Notes: generated by a model from the sequence alone, not told the origin. A stretch of DNA of 64,000 bases from Curvibacter cyanobacteriorum (GCF_028649475.1 NZ_JAQSIP010000002.1:434001-498000); one strand, 5' to 3'. Shown: positions 50,027 through 61,126, counted from the stretch's first letter. Program-made: numbers and translations.

Positions 50027-50710
50027 TCACATCACGACGGGGCCGCCCTTGGCGATGGCGCGCTGGTAGGCTGGGCGTTGGTTCATGCGCTGGCGGTAGG
50101 CCTGCAGGTGGCGGTAGCGCTGGGGCTGGTCGGCCCGCGACAGGGCGGCCTCGACGGCAAAGCTCATCTGAAAATCGGCCAGGCCCAGGGCCTCGCCGGT
50201 GAACCAGGGGCGTTGGGCCAAGTGGGCGTCCATGAAGGCCATGGCGGTGTCCACGTTCGGGTTGATCAGCTTGGCCTGCACCTGGCCGCACAGCGCGCGT
50301 GCGATCGGGCGCACAAAGAACGGCATCGGCTGCGTGGGCAGGGTCATGAAGACCAGCTTCATCACCAGCCAGTTCATCAGCGAGCCCTCGGCGTAATGCA
50401 TCCAGAAGCGGTGCTCGCGGTGCTGTGCGGTGCCGCGTGGGGGTTCGAGGTCAGCGAGTTCGCCGCCCAGCCCTTGGCCATAGCGCTCGGCCAGGTACTC
50501 CAGGATGGCGCCCGACTCGGCCACGGTGATGTCGCCATCGGTGATCACTGGCGACTTGCCCAGCGGGTGAATGGCCTTGAGCTCGGGGGGCGCCAGGCGG
50601 GTTTTCTTGTCGCGCTGGTAGACCTTGATGTCATAGGGCAGGCCCAGTTCTTCGAGCAGCCAGAGCACGCGCTGCGAGCGCGAGGTTTCGAGGTGGTGGA
50701 CAGTGATCAT
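50027..50710 (-). CDS. Glutathione S-transferase
   Basis: A 227-residue GST. The thioredoxin-fold N-terminal domain shows VHHLETSRSQRVLWLLEELGLPYDIK with the catalytic Ser, and the glutathione-binding KSPVITDGDITVAESGAILEYLAE (cis-Pro followed by ESGAI). The helical C-terminal domain includes WFTGEALGLADFQMSFAVEAA, carrying the N-capping motif Asp. It conjugates glutathione to electrophiles or reduces peroxides in the cytoplasm. It is monocistronic on the minus strand and divergent from a LysR regulator about 218 bases away, which may control it. Confidence 0.93.
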   Translation of the reverse strand: MITVHHLETSRSQRVLWLLEELGLPYDIKVYQRDKKTRLAPPELKAIHPLGKSPVITDGDITVAESGAILEYLAERYGQGLGGELADLEPPRGTAQHREHRFWMHYAEGSLMNWLVMKLVFMTLPTQPMPFFVRPIARALCGQVQAKLINPNVDTAMAFMDAHLAQRPWFTGEALGLADFQMSFAVEAALSRADQPQRYRHLQAYRQRMNQRPAYQRAIAKGGPVVM

Positions 50711-50928
50711 GGTGGTGCTTGCACAGACGTTGGGAGGGGGCGTGGCCGCCTGGTTGCGGGCCTGGTGTCTGGCGGGATTGTCCCTGCTTTGACGGTGCGG
50801 CCCAAGCCCAAAGCCCCGTGCCAGCGCGGCGCAAGGGCCTGCTTTACCATCGCTTTACCGCTCGCTCCGAGTCGTCGCGTCACAGAATGCTGTGCGGGCG
50901 TCGGCAGCGCCCGCCCGGAACCCCCCCC

Positions 50929-51858
50929 ATGGACCAACTCGACGCCTTGCATGCCCTGCTGGCCGTGATCGACCACGGCGGCTTTGCCGCGGCTGCCCGC
51001 GCGCTGAACACCTCGCCAGCCAAGGTCACACGGCTGATCCAGGACCTCGAGCACAAGCTCAACGCCCGCCTGCTCAACCGCACCACGCGCACCCTGTCGC
51101 TGACCGAGGCCGGCGAGTTGTATGCGGGCCGGGTCCGCCCGGCGGTGGAGGCCTTGCGCGCGGCGCAGGACGAAGTCACCACCTACAACAGCCTGCCCTC
51201 GGGCGTGCTCCGGGTGAATTCCCTGCTGGACTTTGCCGTCACCCAGTTGATCCCGCGCGTGCCGCGCTTCTCGGCCCTGTACCCGCAGTTGGAGCTGGAC
51301 GTGCAGGTGGCGGACCGGCTGCAGATGACGCCCGACCTGGACGCCGACCTGACCATCCTGTTCTCGCGTCAGCCCCTGCCGAGCGGCGACTTTGTGGCCC
51401 GTCGCCTGGCCATGACCTCGGGCGTGTTGTGCGCCGCGCCCCAGTACCTGAAGCGCCATGGCCTGCCCCTGCACCCCAAAGACCTGGTGCGCCACAACTG
51501 CCTGATCCCCAGCAGCAAGGAGCTGCCCGAGACCTTCATGCTGACCTGGGTCGGAGAGGGGGCGGTGGACCCGTTCGAGTTCCACCCCGGTGCGCCGAAG
51601 TTCCACTCCAACAGCCCCGAGGCCTTGCGCCACGCGGCGCTGCACGGCCTGGGGCTGGTGGGCATGTTGTCGGTGCACGCCCAACCCTATCTGCGCAGTG
51701 GCGCCCTGGTCCGGGTCTTGCCCGACTGGGTGGGCGAACGCTGGGAGATCTGGGCGGCGTACTCGGGCCGCAAGCACGTGCCGCGCAAAGTGCACGCCTT
51801 GCTGGACTTCCTGCGCCAAGAGCTGGGCGACCCGCTGCACGACCCCTGGTTGTTCTGA
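50929..51858 (+). CDS. LysR-family transcriptional regulator
   Basis: The 309-residue regulator has the winged helix DALHALLAVIDHGGFAAAARALN, PAKVTRLIQDLEHKLNARLLNRTTR at residues 1-65 and the effector domain LRVNSLLDFAVTQLIPRVPRFSALYPQ onward. The strings VRHNCLIPSS and WEIWAAYSGRKHVPRKVHALLDFL are typical of the large AaeR/YafC-type LysR group. The recognition helix reads PAKVTRLI where the family usually has an SAVSRAI-like sequence. Start ATG 50929 follows GGAACC. Divergent from the GST gene, which is its most likely target. Confidence 0.92.
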   Translation: MDQLDALHALLAVIDHGGFAAAARALNTSPAKVTRLIQDLEHKLNARLLNRTTRTLSLTEAGELYAGRVRPAVEALRAAQDEVTTYNSLPSGVLRVNSLLDFAVTQLIPRVPRFSALYPQLELDVQVADRLQMTPDLDADLTILFSRQPLPSGDFVARRLAMTSGVLCAAPQYLKRHGLPLHPKDLVRHNCLIPSSKELPETFMLTWVGEGAVDPFEFHPGAPKFHSNSPEALRHAALHGLGLVGMLSVHAQPYLRSGALVRVLPDWVGERWEIWAAYSGRKHVPRKVHALLDFLRQELGDPLHDPWLF

Positions 51859-52067
51859 GCCCGGTCGGGCCGCGCGCAGGCCCGGCGCGCCCAGCGGTGT
51901 TCCGTGCTTGCCATCGCGGCCCATCGGCACCCGCACTGCGACCTGGAAGGTGTCGGGCACGTCGAGGTGAAGCGGCTGGCCCACGCCTTCCGACGGGATC
52001 CGCGCGTGCCGACTGAGCTGTCCTGGCACACCGTTTGCATGGCTTTAGCCAGCTTGGCTAACAGCTC

Positions 52068-52079
52068 CTGTATAGACAG
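52068..52079. promoter_or_regulatory. Probable HutC operator, site 1 (CTGTATAGACAG)
   Basis: A perfect interrupted palindrome CTGT-ATAG-ACAG. The same core TGTATAGACAG is found at 52182-52192 and at 55793-55803, always just upstream of a histidine-utilisation transcription unit. The resemblance to GntR/HutC-type TGTATA-containing sites supports recognition by the HutC encoded at 54937. Confidence 0.7.
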
Positions 52080-52180
52080 CATATTGGTGCAAATCCTGAT
52101 GAGGTGCACCAGCTTGGTGATTCACACTCCAGCCCTCACAGGCCTTGGGGCTGAGGCATCGGGCAGTCTGTCGACGTGGC

Positions 52181-52192
52181 TTGTATAGACAG
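52181..52192. promoter_or_regulatory. Probable HutC operator, site 2 (TTGTATAGACAG)
   Basis: The second copy of the TGTATAGACAG core, 101 bases before the start of the ABC binding-protein gene. Compared with site 1 only the first base differs. Its TATAGA core could also overlap a -10 element, the usual way for such a repressor to block polymerase. Confidence 0.7.
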
Positions 52193-52292
52193 CAATTCAC
52201 CCGCTCCGCATGACGGTCCGGGTGGGCAAGTGCACGGGGCCTCAGGGCGCTGTGTGGGAACTGGTTTTCTTCAGCAATTTAGGAGCAGAGAA

Positions 52293-53258
52293 ATGGGTCG
52301 TTCTACCTTCAAAGTGGCGTCGCTGATGGCGGCCGTGGGTCTGGCTGTGGGCCTGGCGGCGCCCGCGCAAGCGCAGGAAACCAAGATCGTGCTGGGCATG
52401 TCCGGCTGGACCGGTTTCGCGCCGCTGACCCTGGCGGACAAGGCCGGCATCTTCAAGAAGCACGGCCTGGACGTCGAACTGAAGATGATCCCGCAGAAGG
52501 ACCGTCACCTGGCCCTGGCCTCCAAGGCCATCCAGTGCGCGGCCACCACGGTCGAGACCCACGTGGCCTGGAACGCCAACGGCGTGCCCATCGTGCAGAT
52601 CTTCCAGATGGACAAGTCCTACGGTGCCGACGGCCTGGCCGTGCGCAACGACATCAAGGGCTTTGCCGACCTCAAGGGCAAGACCATCGGCGTCGATGCC
52701 CCCGGCACCGCACCGTACTTTGGCCTGGCCTGGATGTTGAGCAAGAACGGCATGAGCCTGAAGGACGTGAAGATCACCACCCTGGCCCCGCAAGCCGCGG
52801 CCCAGGCCTTTGTGGCCGGTCAGAACGACGCCGCCATGACCTACGAGCCCTACCTGTCCACGGTGCGTGACAACGCCAGCGCGGGCAAGATCCTGGCCAC
52901 CACGCTGGACTACCCGATGGTGATGGACACCGTGGGCTGCGACCCCACCTGGCTCAAGGCCAACGCCAAGGCCGCCCAGGCCCTGACCGATTCGTACTTC
53001 GCGGCGCTGGAGATGATCAAGGCCGAACCCGCCAAGTCGCACGAGCTGATGGGCTCGGCCGTCAAGCAGACTGGCGAGCAGTTCGCCAAGTCGGCCGCCT
53101 ACCTGCGCTGGCAGGACAAGGCCGCCAACCAGAAGTTCTTCGCCGGTGAACTGACCGCCTTCATGAAGGACGCCACCACCATCCTGCTGGAGGCCGGCAT
53201 CATCCGTAAGGCGCCCGAGAACCTGGCCGCCACCTTCGACGCGAGCTTCATCAAGTAA
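52293..53258 (+). CDS. ABC transporter substrate-binding protein (NitT/TauT/SsuA-like), hut-linked
   Basis: A 321-residue periplasmic binding protein. Signal peptide (VASLMAAVGLAVGLAAPAQA) precedes ETKIVLGMSGWTGFAPLTLADKAGIFKKHG, the NitT/TauT-family opening. Further strings are LKGKTIGVDAPGTAPYFGLAW, AFVAGQNDAAMTYEPYLS and C-terminal LEAGIIRKAPENLAATF. ATG 52293 follows AGGAG with an ideal spacer. It leads a SBP-permease-ATPase operon that runs directly into hutC and the histidine-degradation genes and sits behind two HutC-type operators. I infer that its ligand is histidine, urocanate or an imidazole derivative. The family itself mostly carries sulfonates, nitrate and thiamine precursors. 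Confidence 0.92.
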   Translation: MGRSTFKVASLMAAVGLAVGLAAPAQAQETKIVLGMSGWTGFAPLTLADKAGIFKKHGLDVELKMIPQKDRHLALASKAIQCAATTVETHVAWNANGVPIVQIFQMDKSYGADGLAVRNDIKGFADLKGKTIGVDAPGTAPYFGLAWMLSKNGMSLKDVKITTLAPQAAAQAFVAGQNDAAMTYEPYLSTVRDNASAGKILATTLDYPMVMDTVGCDPTWLKANAKAAQALTDSYFAALEMIKAEPAKSHELMGSAVKQTGEQFAKSAAYLRWQDKAANQKFFAGELTAFMKDATTILLEAGIIRKAPENLAATFDASFIK

Positions 53259-53262
53259 ACCC

Positions 53263-54132
53263 ATGGCCGCTCCGACTGCATCCTCTGCCGGCGCGTCCTT
53301 GCCCACGGCGCAACCACCGAGCCTGCAAAGTCCGGCACCGGCCGCCCGCTCGGGCTGGCGGCCGCTGGAGCCCGTGAGCCCGCGCGCGCGCTGGGCGCTG
53401 GGCTTGGGTTTTTTCGTGCTGTTTGTGGCCGTTTGGGCCGGCTTCACCCTCGGCGGCTATGTGTCGCCCACCTTCTTGGCCAGCCCGGTCACGATGGCCC
53501 AGGAGGCGTGGCTGCTGTTCACCGAGTACGGTTTCCACAAGGACATCGGCATGACGGTGTGGCGCGTCCTCGGGGGCTTCGTGCTGGCTTCGGTGCTGGC
53601 CGTCCCGCTGGGCATCGCGATGGGGGCCTACAAAGGGGTGGAGGCGTTCTTTGAGCCCTTTGTCTCGTTTTGCCGCTACCTTCCCGCGTCGGCCTTCATC
53701 CCGCTGCTGATCCTGTGGGCCGGCATCGGCGAGTTGCAGAAGGTGCTGGTGATCTTCATTGGTTCGTTCTTCCAGATCGTGCTGATGGTCGCGGTCACCG
53801 TCGGGGGGGCTCGCAAGGACCTGGTCGAGGCCGCCTACACCCTGGGCGCCAGTGGCCAGGGCGTGGTGCGCCGCGTGCTGATCCCGGGCGCTGCGCCCGA
53901 GATCGCCGAGACCCTGCGCCTGGTGCTGGGCTGGGCCTGGACCTATGTGATCGTGGCCGAGCTGATTGGCTCGTCCTCGGGCATCGGCCACATGATCACC
54001 GACAGCCAGGCGCTGTTGAACACCGGCCAGATCATCTTCGGCATCATCGTCATCGGCCTGATCGGGCTGGTGTCGGACTTCGCTTTCAAGGCCCTGAACC
54101 GGCGCCTGTTCGTGTGGAGCTTTTTCAAATGA
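53263..54132 (+). CDS. ABC transporter permease (NitT/TauT-like), hut-linked
   Basis: A 289-residue inner-membrane permease with five to six helices and a roughly 40-residue Ala/Pro/Ser-rich cytoplasmic start. Family strings are FHKDIGMTVWRVLGGFVLASVLAVPLGIAMG, PLLILWAGIGELQKVLVIFIGSFFQ, and the ATPase-contact EAA loop EAAYTLGASGQGVVRRVLIPGAAPEI. The ATG is 5 bases after the binding-protein stop, and the last four bases overlap the ATPase start (ATGA). It pairs with the ATPase and binding protein in the hut-linked importer. Confidence 0.93.
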   Translation: MAAPTASSAGASLPTAQPPSLQSPAPAARSGWRPLEPVSPRARWALGLGFFVLFVAVWAGFTLGGYVSPTFLASPVTMAQEAWLLFTEYGFHKDIGMTVWRVLGGFVLASVLAVPLGIAMGAYKGVEAFFEPFVSFCRYLPASAFIPLLILWAGIGELQKVLVIFIGSFFQIVLMVAVTVGGARKDLVEAAYTLGASGQGVVRRVLIPGAAPEIAETLRLVLGWAWTYVIVAELIGSSSGIGHMITDSQALLNTGQIIFGIIVIGLIGLVSDFAFKALNRRLFVWSFFK

Positions 54133-54908
54133 GCCAGCTGTCCATCCAGGGCGTGTCACGCACTTTCGAGTCGAACCGGGGTCAGAAGACCCAGGCCTTG
54201 CTGCCGGTGGACTTCGAGGTGCGGGACAACGACTTTGTCACCATCCTCGGCCCCTCGGGCTGTGGCAAGAGCACCTTGCTGCGCATCGTGGCCGGCCTGG
54301 ACCACCCCACCAGCGGCCGTGTGCTGCTGGACGGCCAGCCCGTTCAGGGCCCGGGGGCCGACCGCGGCATGGTGTTTCAGAGCTACACCCTGTTCCCGTG
54401 GTTGACCATCGAGCAGAACGTGCGCTTTGGCCTGCGCGAGCGGGGCCTGAGCGAGGCGCAGCAAAAAGAGCGCAGCGACTTCTTCATCGCCCGCGTCGGC
54501 CTGCGTGGCTTCGAGCACCACTTTCCCAAGCAGCTCTCGGGCGGCATGCAGCAGCGCACGGCGATTGCCCGCGCGCTGGCCAACGACCCCAAGATCCTGT
54601 TGCTTGACGAGCCCTTTGGGGCGCTCGACAACCAGACCCGGGTGCTGATGCAGGAGCTGCTGCTGGGCATCTGGGAGGCCTCGCGCAAGACGGTGCTGTT
54701 TGTCACCCACGACATCGACGAGGCCATCTTCATGGCCAACCGCGTGGCGGTGTTCAGTGCCCGGCCCGGTCGCATCAAGACCGAGCTGGCGGTGGATTTG
54801 CCGCACCCGCGCCACTACACGATCAAGACCAGCCCCGAGTTCATGGACCTGAAGGCGCGCTTGACCGAAGAGATCCGCGCCGAGTCCATGGCCGCCGCCA
54901 CCCACTGA
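54129..54908 (+). CDS. ABC transporter ATP-binding protein (TauB/SsuB-like), hut-linked
   Basis: A 259-residue ATPase. Walker A is LGPSGCGKSTLLRIVAGLDHP, Q loop MVFQSYTLFPWLT, signature LSGGMQQRTAIARAL, Walker B ILLLDEPFGALD and switch region FVTHDIDEAI. These are typical of the nitrate/sulfonate/taurine family. It overlaps the permease by four bases. It ends 28 bases before hutC, implying that the importer and regulator are on one transcript. Energy for the hut-linked importer comes from this subunit. Confidence 0.94.
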   Translation: MSQLSIQGVSRTFESNRGQKTQALLPVDFEVRDNDFVTILGPSGCGKSTLLRIVAGLDHPTSGRVLLDGQPVQGPGADRGMVFQSYTLFPWLTIEQNVRFGLRERGLSEAQQKERSDFFIARVGLRGFEHHFPKQLSGGMQQRTAIARALANDPKILLLDEPFGALDNQTRVLMQELLLGIWEASRKTVLFVTHDIDEAIFMANRVAVFSARPGRIKTELAVDLPHPRHYTIKTSPEFMDLKARLTEEIRAESMAAATH

Positions 54909-54936
54909 GCGGCCCACCTCGTTACCATTGCGCCCC

Positions 54937-55752
54937 ATGTCGCCTACCCCTGCCAGCCGCCGCAAAGCCGCCTCCCAAATGCCCTCGGTCAGTTCGACCG
55001 TGGCCTCGGTGAGCGCCGCCGCGCCGGCCCCGGCGCTGGCCCTGTACCAGCAGATCAAGGACCACATCTCGCGCAAGATCCAGGACGGCTCCTGGCCGGC
55101 CGGCCACCGCCTGCCGTCCGAGCACGAGCTGGTGGCGCAGTTTGGCATCTCGCGCATGACCGTCAACCGCGCGCTGCGCGAGCTCAGCGAGCAGGGGCGC
55201 ATCGTGCGGGTGGCCGGTGTGGGCAGCTTTGTGGCCGAAGAAAAGCCGCAATCCACGCTGCTGCAGATCGCCAACCTGGCCAGCGAGATCCGCCAGCGCG
55301 GCCACGATTACCGCTGCGAGGTGCTGACGGTGGAGCGCATTTCGGCCTCGATGGAAGTGGCTGCTGCGCTGGATTTGCGCCTGGGCGATTCGGTGTTCCA
55401 TTCGGTCTGCGTGCACCTCGAGGACGGGGTGCCGGTGCAATTGGAGGACCGCTACGTCAACCCGCGTGTGGTGCCCGACTTTGGCGCCCAGGACTTCACC
55501 CAGATGCAGCCGTCCGAGTACCTGGTGCGCAACGTGCCCTTCGACCAGGTGGAGCATGTGGTCGACGCCGTGCTGCCCAGCGCCGAGCAGGCCGAGCAAT
55601 TGGCCATGCAGGTGCAGCAACCCTGCCTGCTGCTGACGCGGCGCACCTGGACGCGTGGCGTGCCGGTGACCGTGGTGCGCTGTTTGCATCCGGCGTCGCG
55701 CTACCGGCTGGGCAGCCGTTTTCGCGCCGACGGCAACCCGGTTTTTGGCTGA
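54937..55752 (+). CDS. hutC: Histidine-utilisation repressor (GntR family, HutC)
   Basis: A 271-residue GntR/HutC-type regulator. The DNA-binding domain is at residues 36-105 (LYQQIKDHISRKIQDGSWPAGHRLPSEHEL, ISRMTVNRALRELSEQGRIVRVAGVGSFVA). The UTRA effector domain follows (LASEIRQRGHDYRCEVL, LEDRYVNPRVVPDF, SEYLVRNVPFDQVEHVVDA), which in HutC binds urocanate. The first 35 residues are Ser/Ala-rich. I infer repression of the ABC operon and hutH through the three TGTATAGACAG sites, relieved by urocanate. ATG 54937; the gene is followed at once by a terminator hairpin, so hutH has its own promoter. Confidence 0.95.
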   Translation: MSPTPASRRKAASQMPSVSSTVASVSAAAPAPALALYQQIKDHISRKIQDGSWPAGHRLPSEHELVAQFGISRMTVNRALRELSEQGRIVRVAGVGSFVAEEKPQSTLLQIANLASEIRQRGHDYRCEVLTVERISASMEVAAALDLRLGDSVFHSVCVHLEDGVPVQLEDRYVNPRVVPDFGAQDFTQMQPSEYLVRNVPFDQVEHVVDAVLPSAEQAEQLAMQVQQPCLLLTRRTWTRGVPVTVVRCLHPASRYRLGSRFRADGNPVFG

Positions 55753-55785
55753 ACACCGGGTGTTCAGCCCCTGATTTTGTTTTGC
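55747..55785 (+). terminator. hutC terminator: 11-bp perfect palindrome overlapping the stop codon, then T-rich tract
   Basis: GGCTGAACACC, one base, then GGTGTTCAGCC at 55747-55769 is an exact 23-bp palindrome containing the hutC stop (55750-55752). It is followed by the T-rich run ATTTTGTTTTG. This is a plausible intrinsic terminator separating the transporter/regulator transcript from hutHUDIFG. Confidence 0.75.
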
Positions 55786-55791
55786 GTTAAC

Positions 55792-55803
55792 TTGTATAGA
55801 CAG
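55792..55803. promoter_or_regulatory. Probable HutC operator, site 3 (TTGTATAGACAG)
   Basis: Identical over all 12 bases to site 2, located directly upstream of hutH and partly overlapping its ribosome-binding region. A repressor bound here would block both the TATAGA -10-like core and the transcript start of hutHUDIFG. Confidence 0.75.
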
Positions 55804-55813
55804 GATGGTCAAC

Positions 55814-57385
55814 ATGACATCAACAAGCCTTCACAACCCCGCCACCTGCGCCACCCTGGTGTTGCAGCCGGGCCAGGTCAGCCTGGCGCAGTGGCGCCAG
55901 ATCCAGGCCGGTGGGGTGACCCTGGCCCTGCACGGCTCGGCGCGCGAGGCCATCCTGGCGGCCCAGGCCAGCATCCAGCGCATCGTCGATGAGGACCGGG
56001 TGGTCTATGGCATCAACACCGGCTTTGGCAAGCTGGCCAGCACCCGCATCGCGCACGAGCGCCTGGCCGAGTTGCAGCGCAACCTGGTGCTGTCGCACAG
56101 CGTGGGCACAGGCGAGGCGCTGCCCGCACCGGTGGTGCGCCTGGTGCTGGCGTCCAAGGCGGTGAGCCTGGCGCGTGGTCATTCGGGCGTGCGGCCCGAG
56201 CTGATCGACGCCTTGCTGGCGCTGGCCAATGCCGATCTGCTGCCGGTCATCCCGGCCAAGGGCTCGGTCGGTGCCTCGGGCGACCTGGCGCCGCTGGCCC
56301 ACCTGGCTTGCGTGCTGATCGGCGAGGGCGAGGTCATGACCCCCGAGGGCGGCCGCCTGGGGGGCACCGAGGCGCTGGCGCGCATCGGCCTGAGCCCCTT
56401 TGTGCTAGGGCCCAAGGAAGGCCTGGCCTTGCTCAACGGCACCCAGGTGTCGACCGCGCTGGCGCTGACCGGCCTGTTTGGCGCGGAAGAGGTGTTTGCC
56501 GCGGGCCTGGCCGCTGGCGCGCTGTCGCTCGAGGCCATCAAGGGCTCGGTCAAGCCGCTCGATGAGCGCATCCACGCCGCGCGTGGCCAAGCTGGCCAGA
56601 TCGCGGTGGCGGCGGCGCTGCGCGAGTTGCTGGCGGGCAGTGACATCGTGCACTCGCACGAGCACTGCGGTCGCGTGCAGGACCCGTACTCGATCCGCTG
56701 CGTGCCCCAGGTCATGGGCGCCTGCCTGGACAACCTGCAACACGCCGCGCGCGTGCTGGTGATCGAGGCCAATGCCGCCTCGGACAACCCCCTGGTGTTC
56801 GACAACGGCGACGTGATCTCGGGCGGCAACTTCCATGCCGAGCCGGTGGCGTTTGCCGCCGACATCATTGCGCTGGCGGTGTCCGAGGTGGGCGCGATTT
56901 CGGAGCGCCGCATGGCCTTGCTGCTGGACACGGGGCTGTCGGGCCTGCCAGCCTTCTTGATCCAGGACAGTGGCGTCAATTCGGGTTTCATGATCGCCCA
57001 GGTGACGGCCGCGGCGCTGGCCTCGGAGAACAAGTCGCTGGCGCACCCGGCCAGCGTGGACAGCCTGCCCACCTCGGCCAACCAGGAAGACCATGTGTCC
57101 ATGGCCACTTTCGGCGCGCGCCGCCTGACCGACATGGTCAACAACACCGCCGTGGTGGTGGGCATCGAGGCCATGGCCGCGGCCCAGGGCCTGGAGTTTC
57201 AGCGCCCGCTCAAGAGCTCGGCCGCCGTCGAGGGCCTGCTCGCCGGCATCCGCCAGCGCGTCGCCTTTTTGGCGCAGGACCGCTACCTGGCACCCGACAT
57301 CGAGGCCATGCGCCTGTGGGCCCGCCAAAGCGATTGGCCCCGTTGCCTGACCGCGGCCCTGCCCAGTTTTGCCTCGGCCGCCTGA
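55814..57385 (+). CDS. hutH: Histidine ammonia-lyase
   Basis: The 523-residue enzyme removes ammonia from L-histidine to give urocanate, the first step of the hut pathway. The self-forming MIO electrophile triad Ala-Ser-Gly is at 154-156 ([17 protein letters not shown]). Further landmarks are [41 protein letters not shown], and SADNPL-like [13 protein letters not shown] start at ATG 55814 since AGGA lies eight bases upstream; ATG 55805 in the same frame directly abuts operator site 3 and lacks a ribosome-binding site. Length agrees with the roughly 510 residues of the family. Confidence 0.97.
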   Translation: MTSTSLHNPATCATLVLQPGQVSLAQWRQIQAGGVTLALHGSAREAILAAQASIQRIVDEDRVVYGINTGFGKLASTRIAHERLAELQRNLVLSHSVGTGEALPAPVVRLVLASKAVSLARGHSGVRPELIDALLALANADLLPVIPAKGSVGASGDLAPLAHLACVLIGEGEVMTPEGGRLGGTEALARIGLSPFVLGPKEGLALLNGTQVSTALALTGLFGAEEVFAAGLAAGALSLEAIKGSVKPLDERIHAARGQAGQIAVAAALRELLAGSDIVHSHEHCGRVQDPYSIRCVPQVMGACLDNLQHAARVLVIEANAASDNPLVFDNGDVISGGNFHAEPVAFAADIIALAVSEVGAISERRMALLLDTGLSGLPAFLIQDSGVNSGFMIAQVTAAALASENKSLAHPASVDSLPTSANQEDHVSMATFGARRLTDMVNNTAVVVGIEAMAAAQGLEFQRPLKSSAAVEGLLAGIRQRVAFLAQDRYLAPDIEAMRLWARQSDWPRCLTAALPSFASAA

Positions 57386-57446
57386 GCCGACCCTGTTTTT
57401 TGTCCCTTTCTGCTGCCTTCATCCCCCGACCTCAGGAGTGTTGACC

Positions 57447-59171
<1,725 letters not shown>

Positions 59172-59174
59172 GCC

Positions 59175-59846
59175 GTGCCGCCGGCACCGCAGCAGACCCC
59201 GATGACGTTCGCTGAGTGGCACTTCTTCGACCGCCGCACGTTGGTGGCCACCCCCTGGAAGAACGGGGGCGGGGTGACCCGCGAGATCGTCTGCCAGCCG
59301 CCCGGGGCCGACCTGACGGGTTTTGACTGGCGGGTGAGCATTGCCCACATCGCCAGCGATGGGCCGTTTTCGGCGTTCCCGGGCGTGGACCGCGTGATCA
59401 CCCTGCTCGACGGCGCCGGCGTGCAACTTGATTCAGCCGATGGCCACGTGTCGCATGGCCTCGACACGCCTTGGCGGCCCTTTGCCTTCGCGGGCGAAGC
59501 ACCCATCCACAGCCGACTGCTGGGCGGGCCCTGCGATGATTTCAATGTGATGACACGGCGCGGCGTCTGCCGGGCCTCGGTGCAGGTGCTGCGGGCCCCC
59601 GCGGCCGGCCCGGCGCTGCCGCTGGGCAGCCCGCCCGCCGGCCTGTGCATGGTGCTGCAAGGCGCCTGGTCGCTGGTGGGGCCGGCCCCGCGGCGCCTGA
59701 GCGAGGGCCAGGGCCTGTGGTGGGCTGGCGTGCCGGGGGCTGGGCCGGTGCCTGCGACGCCGGCGCTGCGGGCCGAGGCGCCCGACGCGGTGTTGCTGTG
59801 GGTGGCCGTCGAGCCCCACAGCGTCTCGAATGAACTCAAGGAGTGA
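59175..59846 (+). CDS. hutD: HutD-family protein
   Basis: The 223-residue HutD-like cupin-fold protein has [20 protein letters not shown] near the N-terminus, [26 protein letters not shown], and [14 protein letters not shown], the family hallmarks. HutD is not an enzyme of the pathway; in Pseudomonas it is thought to set an upper limit on hut expression, possibly by binding formylglutamate. Start GTG 59175 has AAGGG seven bases upstream; ATG 59202 is an alternative. It starts four bases after the hutU stop and ends just before hutI, with the hutI ribosome-binding site inside its 3' end. Confidence 0.93.
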   Translation: MPPAPQQTPMTFAEWHFFDRRTLVATPWKNGGGVTREIVCQPPGADLTGFDWRVSIAHIASDGPFSAFPGVDRVITLLDGAGVQLDSADGHVSHGLDTPWRPFAFAGEAPIHSRLLGGPCDDFNVMTRRGVCRASVQVLRAPAAGPALPLGSPPAGLCMVLQGAWSLVGPAPRRLSEGQGLWWAGVPGAGPVPATPALRAEAPDAVLLWVAVEPHSVSNELKE

Positions 59847-59848
59847 CC

Positions 59849-61090
59849 ATGACGCATGCACAAGCGCCCGGGGCGGACGGCCTCTGGGTCCACTGGCAGG
59901 GCTGGCCCGGTGGCCTGGCCGAGGGGGTGCCCGCCGACAGCAACGCGCTGTGGGTGCAAGGCGGCCAGGTGCAGTGGGTGGGGCGCGAGGACACTGCCCC
60001 AGTGCCCGCCGATGCGGTGCGCCACGACGCCCGCGGCGCCTGGTTGACCCCCGGCCTGATCGACTGCCACACCCACCTGGTCTACGGCGGCCAGCGGGCC
60101 AACGAATTTGCACTGCGCCTGGCGGGGGCCAGCTACGAGGACGTGGCGCGTGCCGGGGGCGGCATCGTCTCCAGCGTGCGCGCCACCCGGGAGGCGTCTG
60201 AGGACGCCTTGCTGGCCAGCGCCAGTGCGCGCCTGCAAAGCCTGTTGGCCGAGGGGGTGTGTGCGATCGAGATCAAGTCCGGCTACGGCCTGAGCCTGGC
60301 GCACGAACGCAAGCAGTTGCGCGTGGCACGTCGCCTGGCCGAGCTGCACGGGCTGACCGTGCGCAGCACCTTCCTGGGCGCGCACGCCTTGCCGCCCGAG
60401 TACGCGGGCCGCAGCGGCGACTACATCGATCTGGTGTGCCACGAGATGCTGCCCGCGCTGGCCGCCGAGGGCCTGGTCGACGCGGTGGACGTGTTCTGCG
60501 AGCACATTGCGTTTTCGCTCGCCGAGACCGAGCAGGTGTTCCAGGCCGCGCAGGCCCTGGGCCTGCCGGTCAAGCTGCACGCCGAGCAGCTGTCGGACAT
60601 GGGCGGGGCCGCGCTGGCGGCGCGCTATGGCGCCTTGTCGTGTGACCACATCGAGCACCTGTCGCCCGAGGGCATCGAGGCCATGCGCGCCGCGGGCAGC
60701 GTGGCGGTGCTGCTGCCGGGCGCTTACTACAGCCTGCGCGACACCCACTTGCCCCCGATCGCCGGGCTGCGCGCCGCCGGGGTGGCGATGGCCGTGTCGA
60801 CCGACCACAACCCGGGCACCTCGCCCGTGCTGAGCCTGCTGCTGATGGTCAACATGGCGTGCACGCTGTTCCGCCTCACCGTGCCCGAGGCTTTGGCCGG
60901 GGTGACCCGCCACGCGGCGCAAGCGCTGGGCCTGCAGGCCACACACGGCGTGGTCGGCCCGGGCCGACCGGCCAACCTGGTGTTCTGGCCGGTGCAAGAC
61001 CCGGCCGAACTGGCCTACTGGGTCGGGCAGCGGGCCCAGCCCACGGTGGTGCGCCAGGGCCGCATCGTGCAGCGCGCCTGCGGCGGCTGA
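59849..61090 (+). CDS. hutI: Imidazolonepropionase
   Basis: The 413-residue amidohydrolase opens imidazolone-5-propionate to N-formimidoyl-L-glutamate. Metal and catalytic motifs are [71 protein letters not shown] and [12 protein letters not shown] with the metal-binding Asp. ATG 59849 is chosen because AAGGAG lies five bases upstream; GTG 59843 is within the hutD end. The gene sits two bases after hutD. It is the third reaction of the pathway after HutH and HutU. Confidence 0.97.
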   Translation: MTHAQAPGADGLWVHWQGWPGGLAEGVPADSNALWVQGGQVQWVGREDTAPVPADAVRHDARGAWLTPGLIDCHTHLVYGGQRANEFALRLAGASYEDVARAGGGIVSSVRATREASEDALLASASARLQSLLAEGVCAIEIKSGYGLSLAHERKQLRVARRLAELHGLTVRSTFLGAHALPPEYAGRSGDYIDLVCHEMLPALAAEGLVDAVDVFCEHIAFSLAETEQVFQAAQALGLPVKLHAEQLSDMGGAALAARYGALSCDHIEHLSPEGIEAMRAAGSVAVLLPGAYYSLRDTHLPPIAGLRAAGVAMAVSTDHNPGTSPVLSLLLMVNMACTLFRLTVPEALAGVTRHAAQALGLQATHGVVGPGRPANLVFWPVQDPAELAYWVGQRAQPTVVRQGRIVQRACGG

Positions 61091-61126
61091 TTGGAATCGA
61101 CCACTTTGGATGCTTGGACTTCACTC

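Larger units (their letters stand above)
51859..52292. promoter_or_regulatory. 434-bp control region before the histidine-uptake ABC genes
   Basis: No gene is supported here; short frames lack good starts or family character. The first half is GC-rich, and 52030-52150 is AT-richer. It contains two copies of the probable HutC operator, at 52068-52079 and 52181-52192, spaced 113 bases apart, which could allow looping. The region ends with the strong ribosome-binding site AGGAG at 52281-52285 of the ABC substrate-binding protein. Confidence 0.6.

Noticed and set aside
51904-52188. 94-codon frame in the gap before the ABC binding protein
   Set aside because: Poor ribosome-binding site, composition changes mid-frame, and it runs through both operator copies, so it is better read as regulatory DNA.
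55805-55813. ATG 55805 as the hutH start
   Set aside because: It directly abuts the HutC operator and has no ribosome-binding site; ATG 55814 has AGGA at correct spacing.
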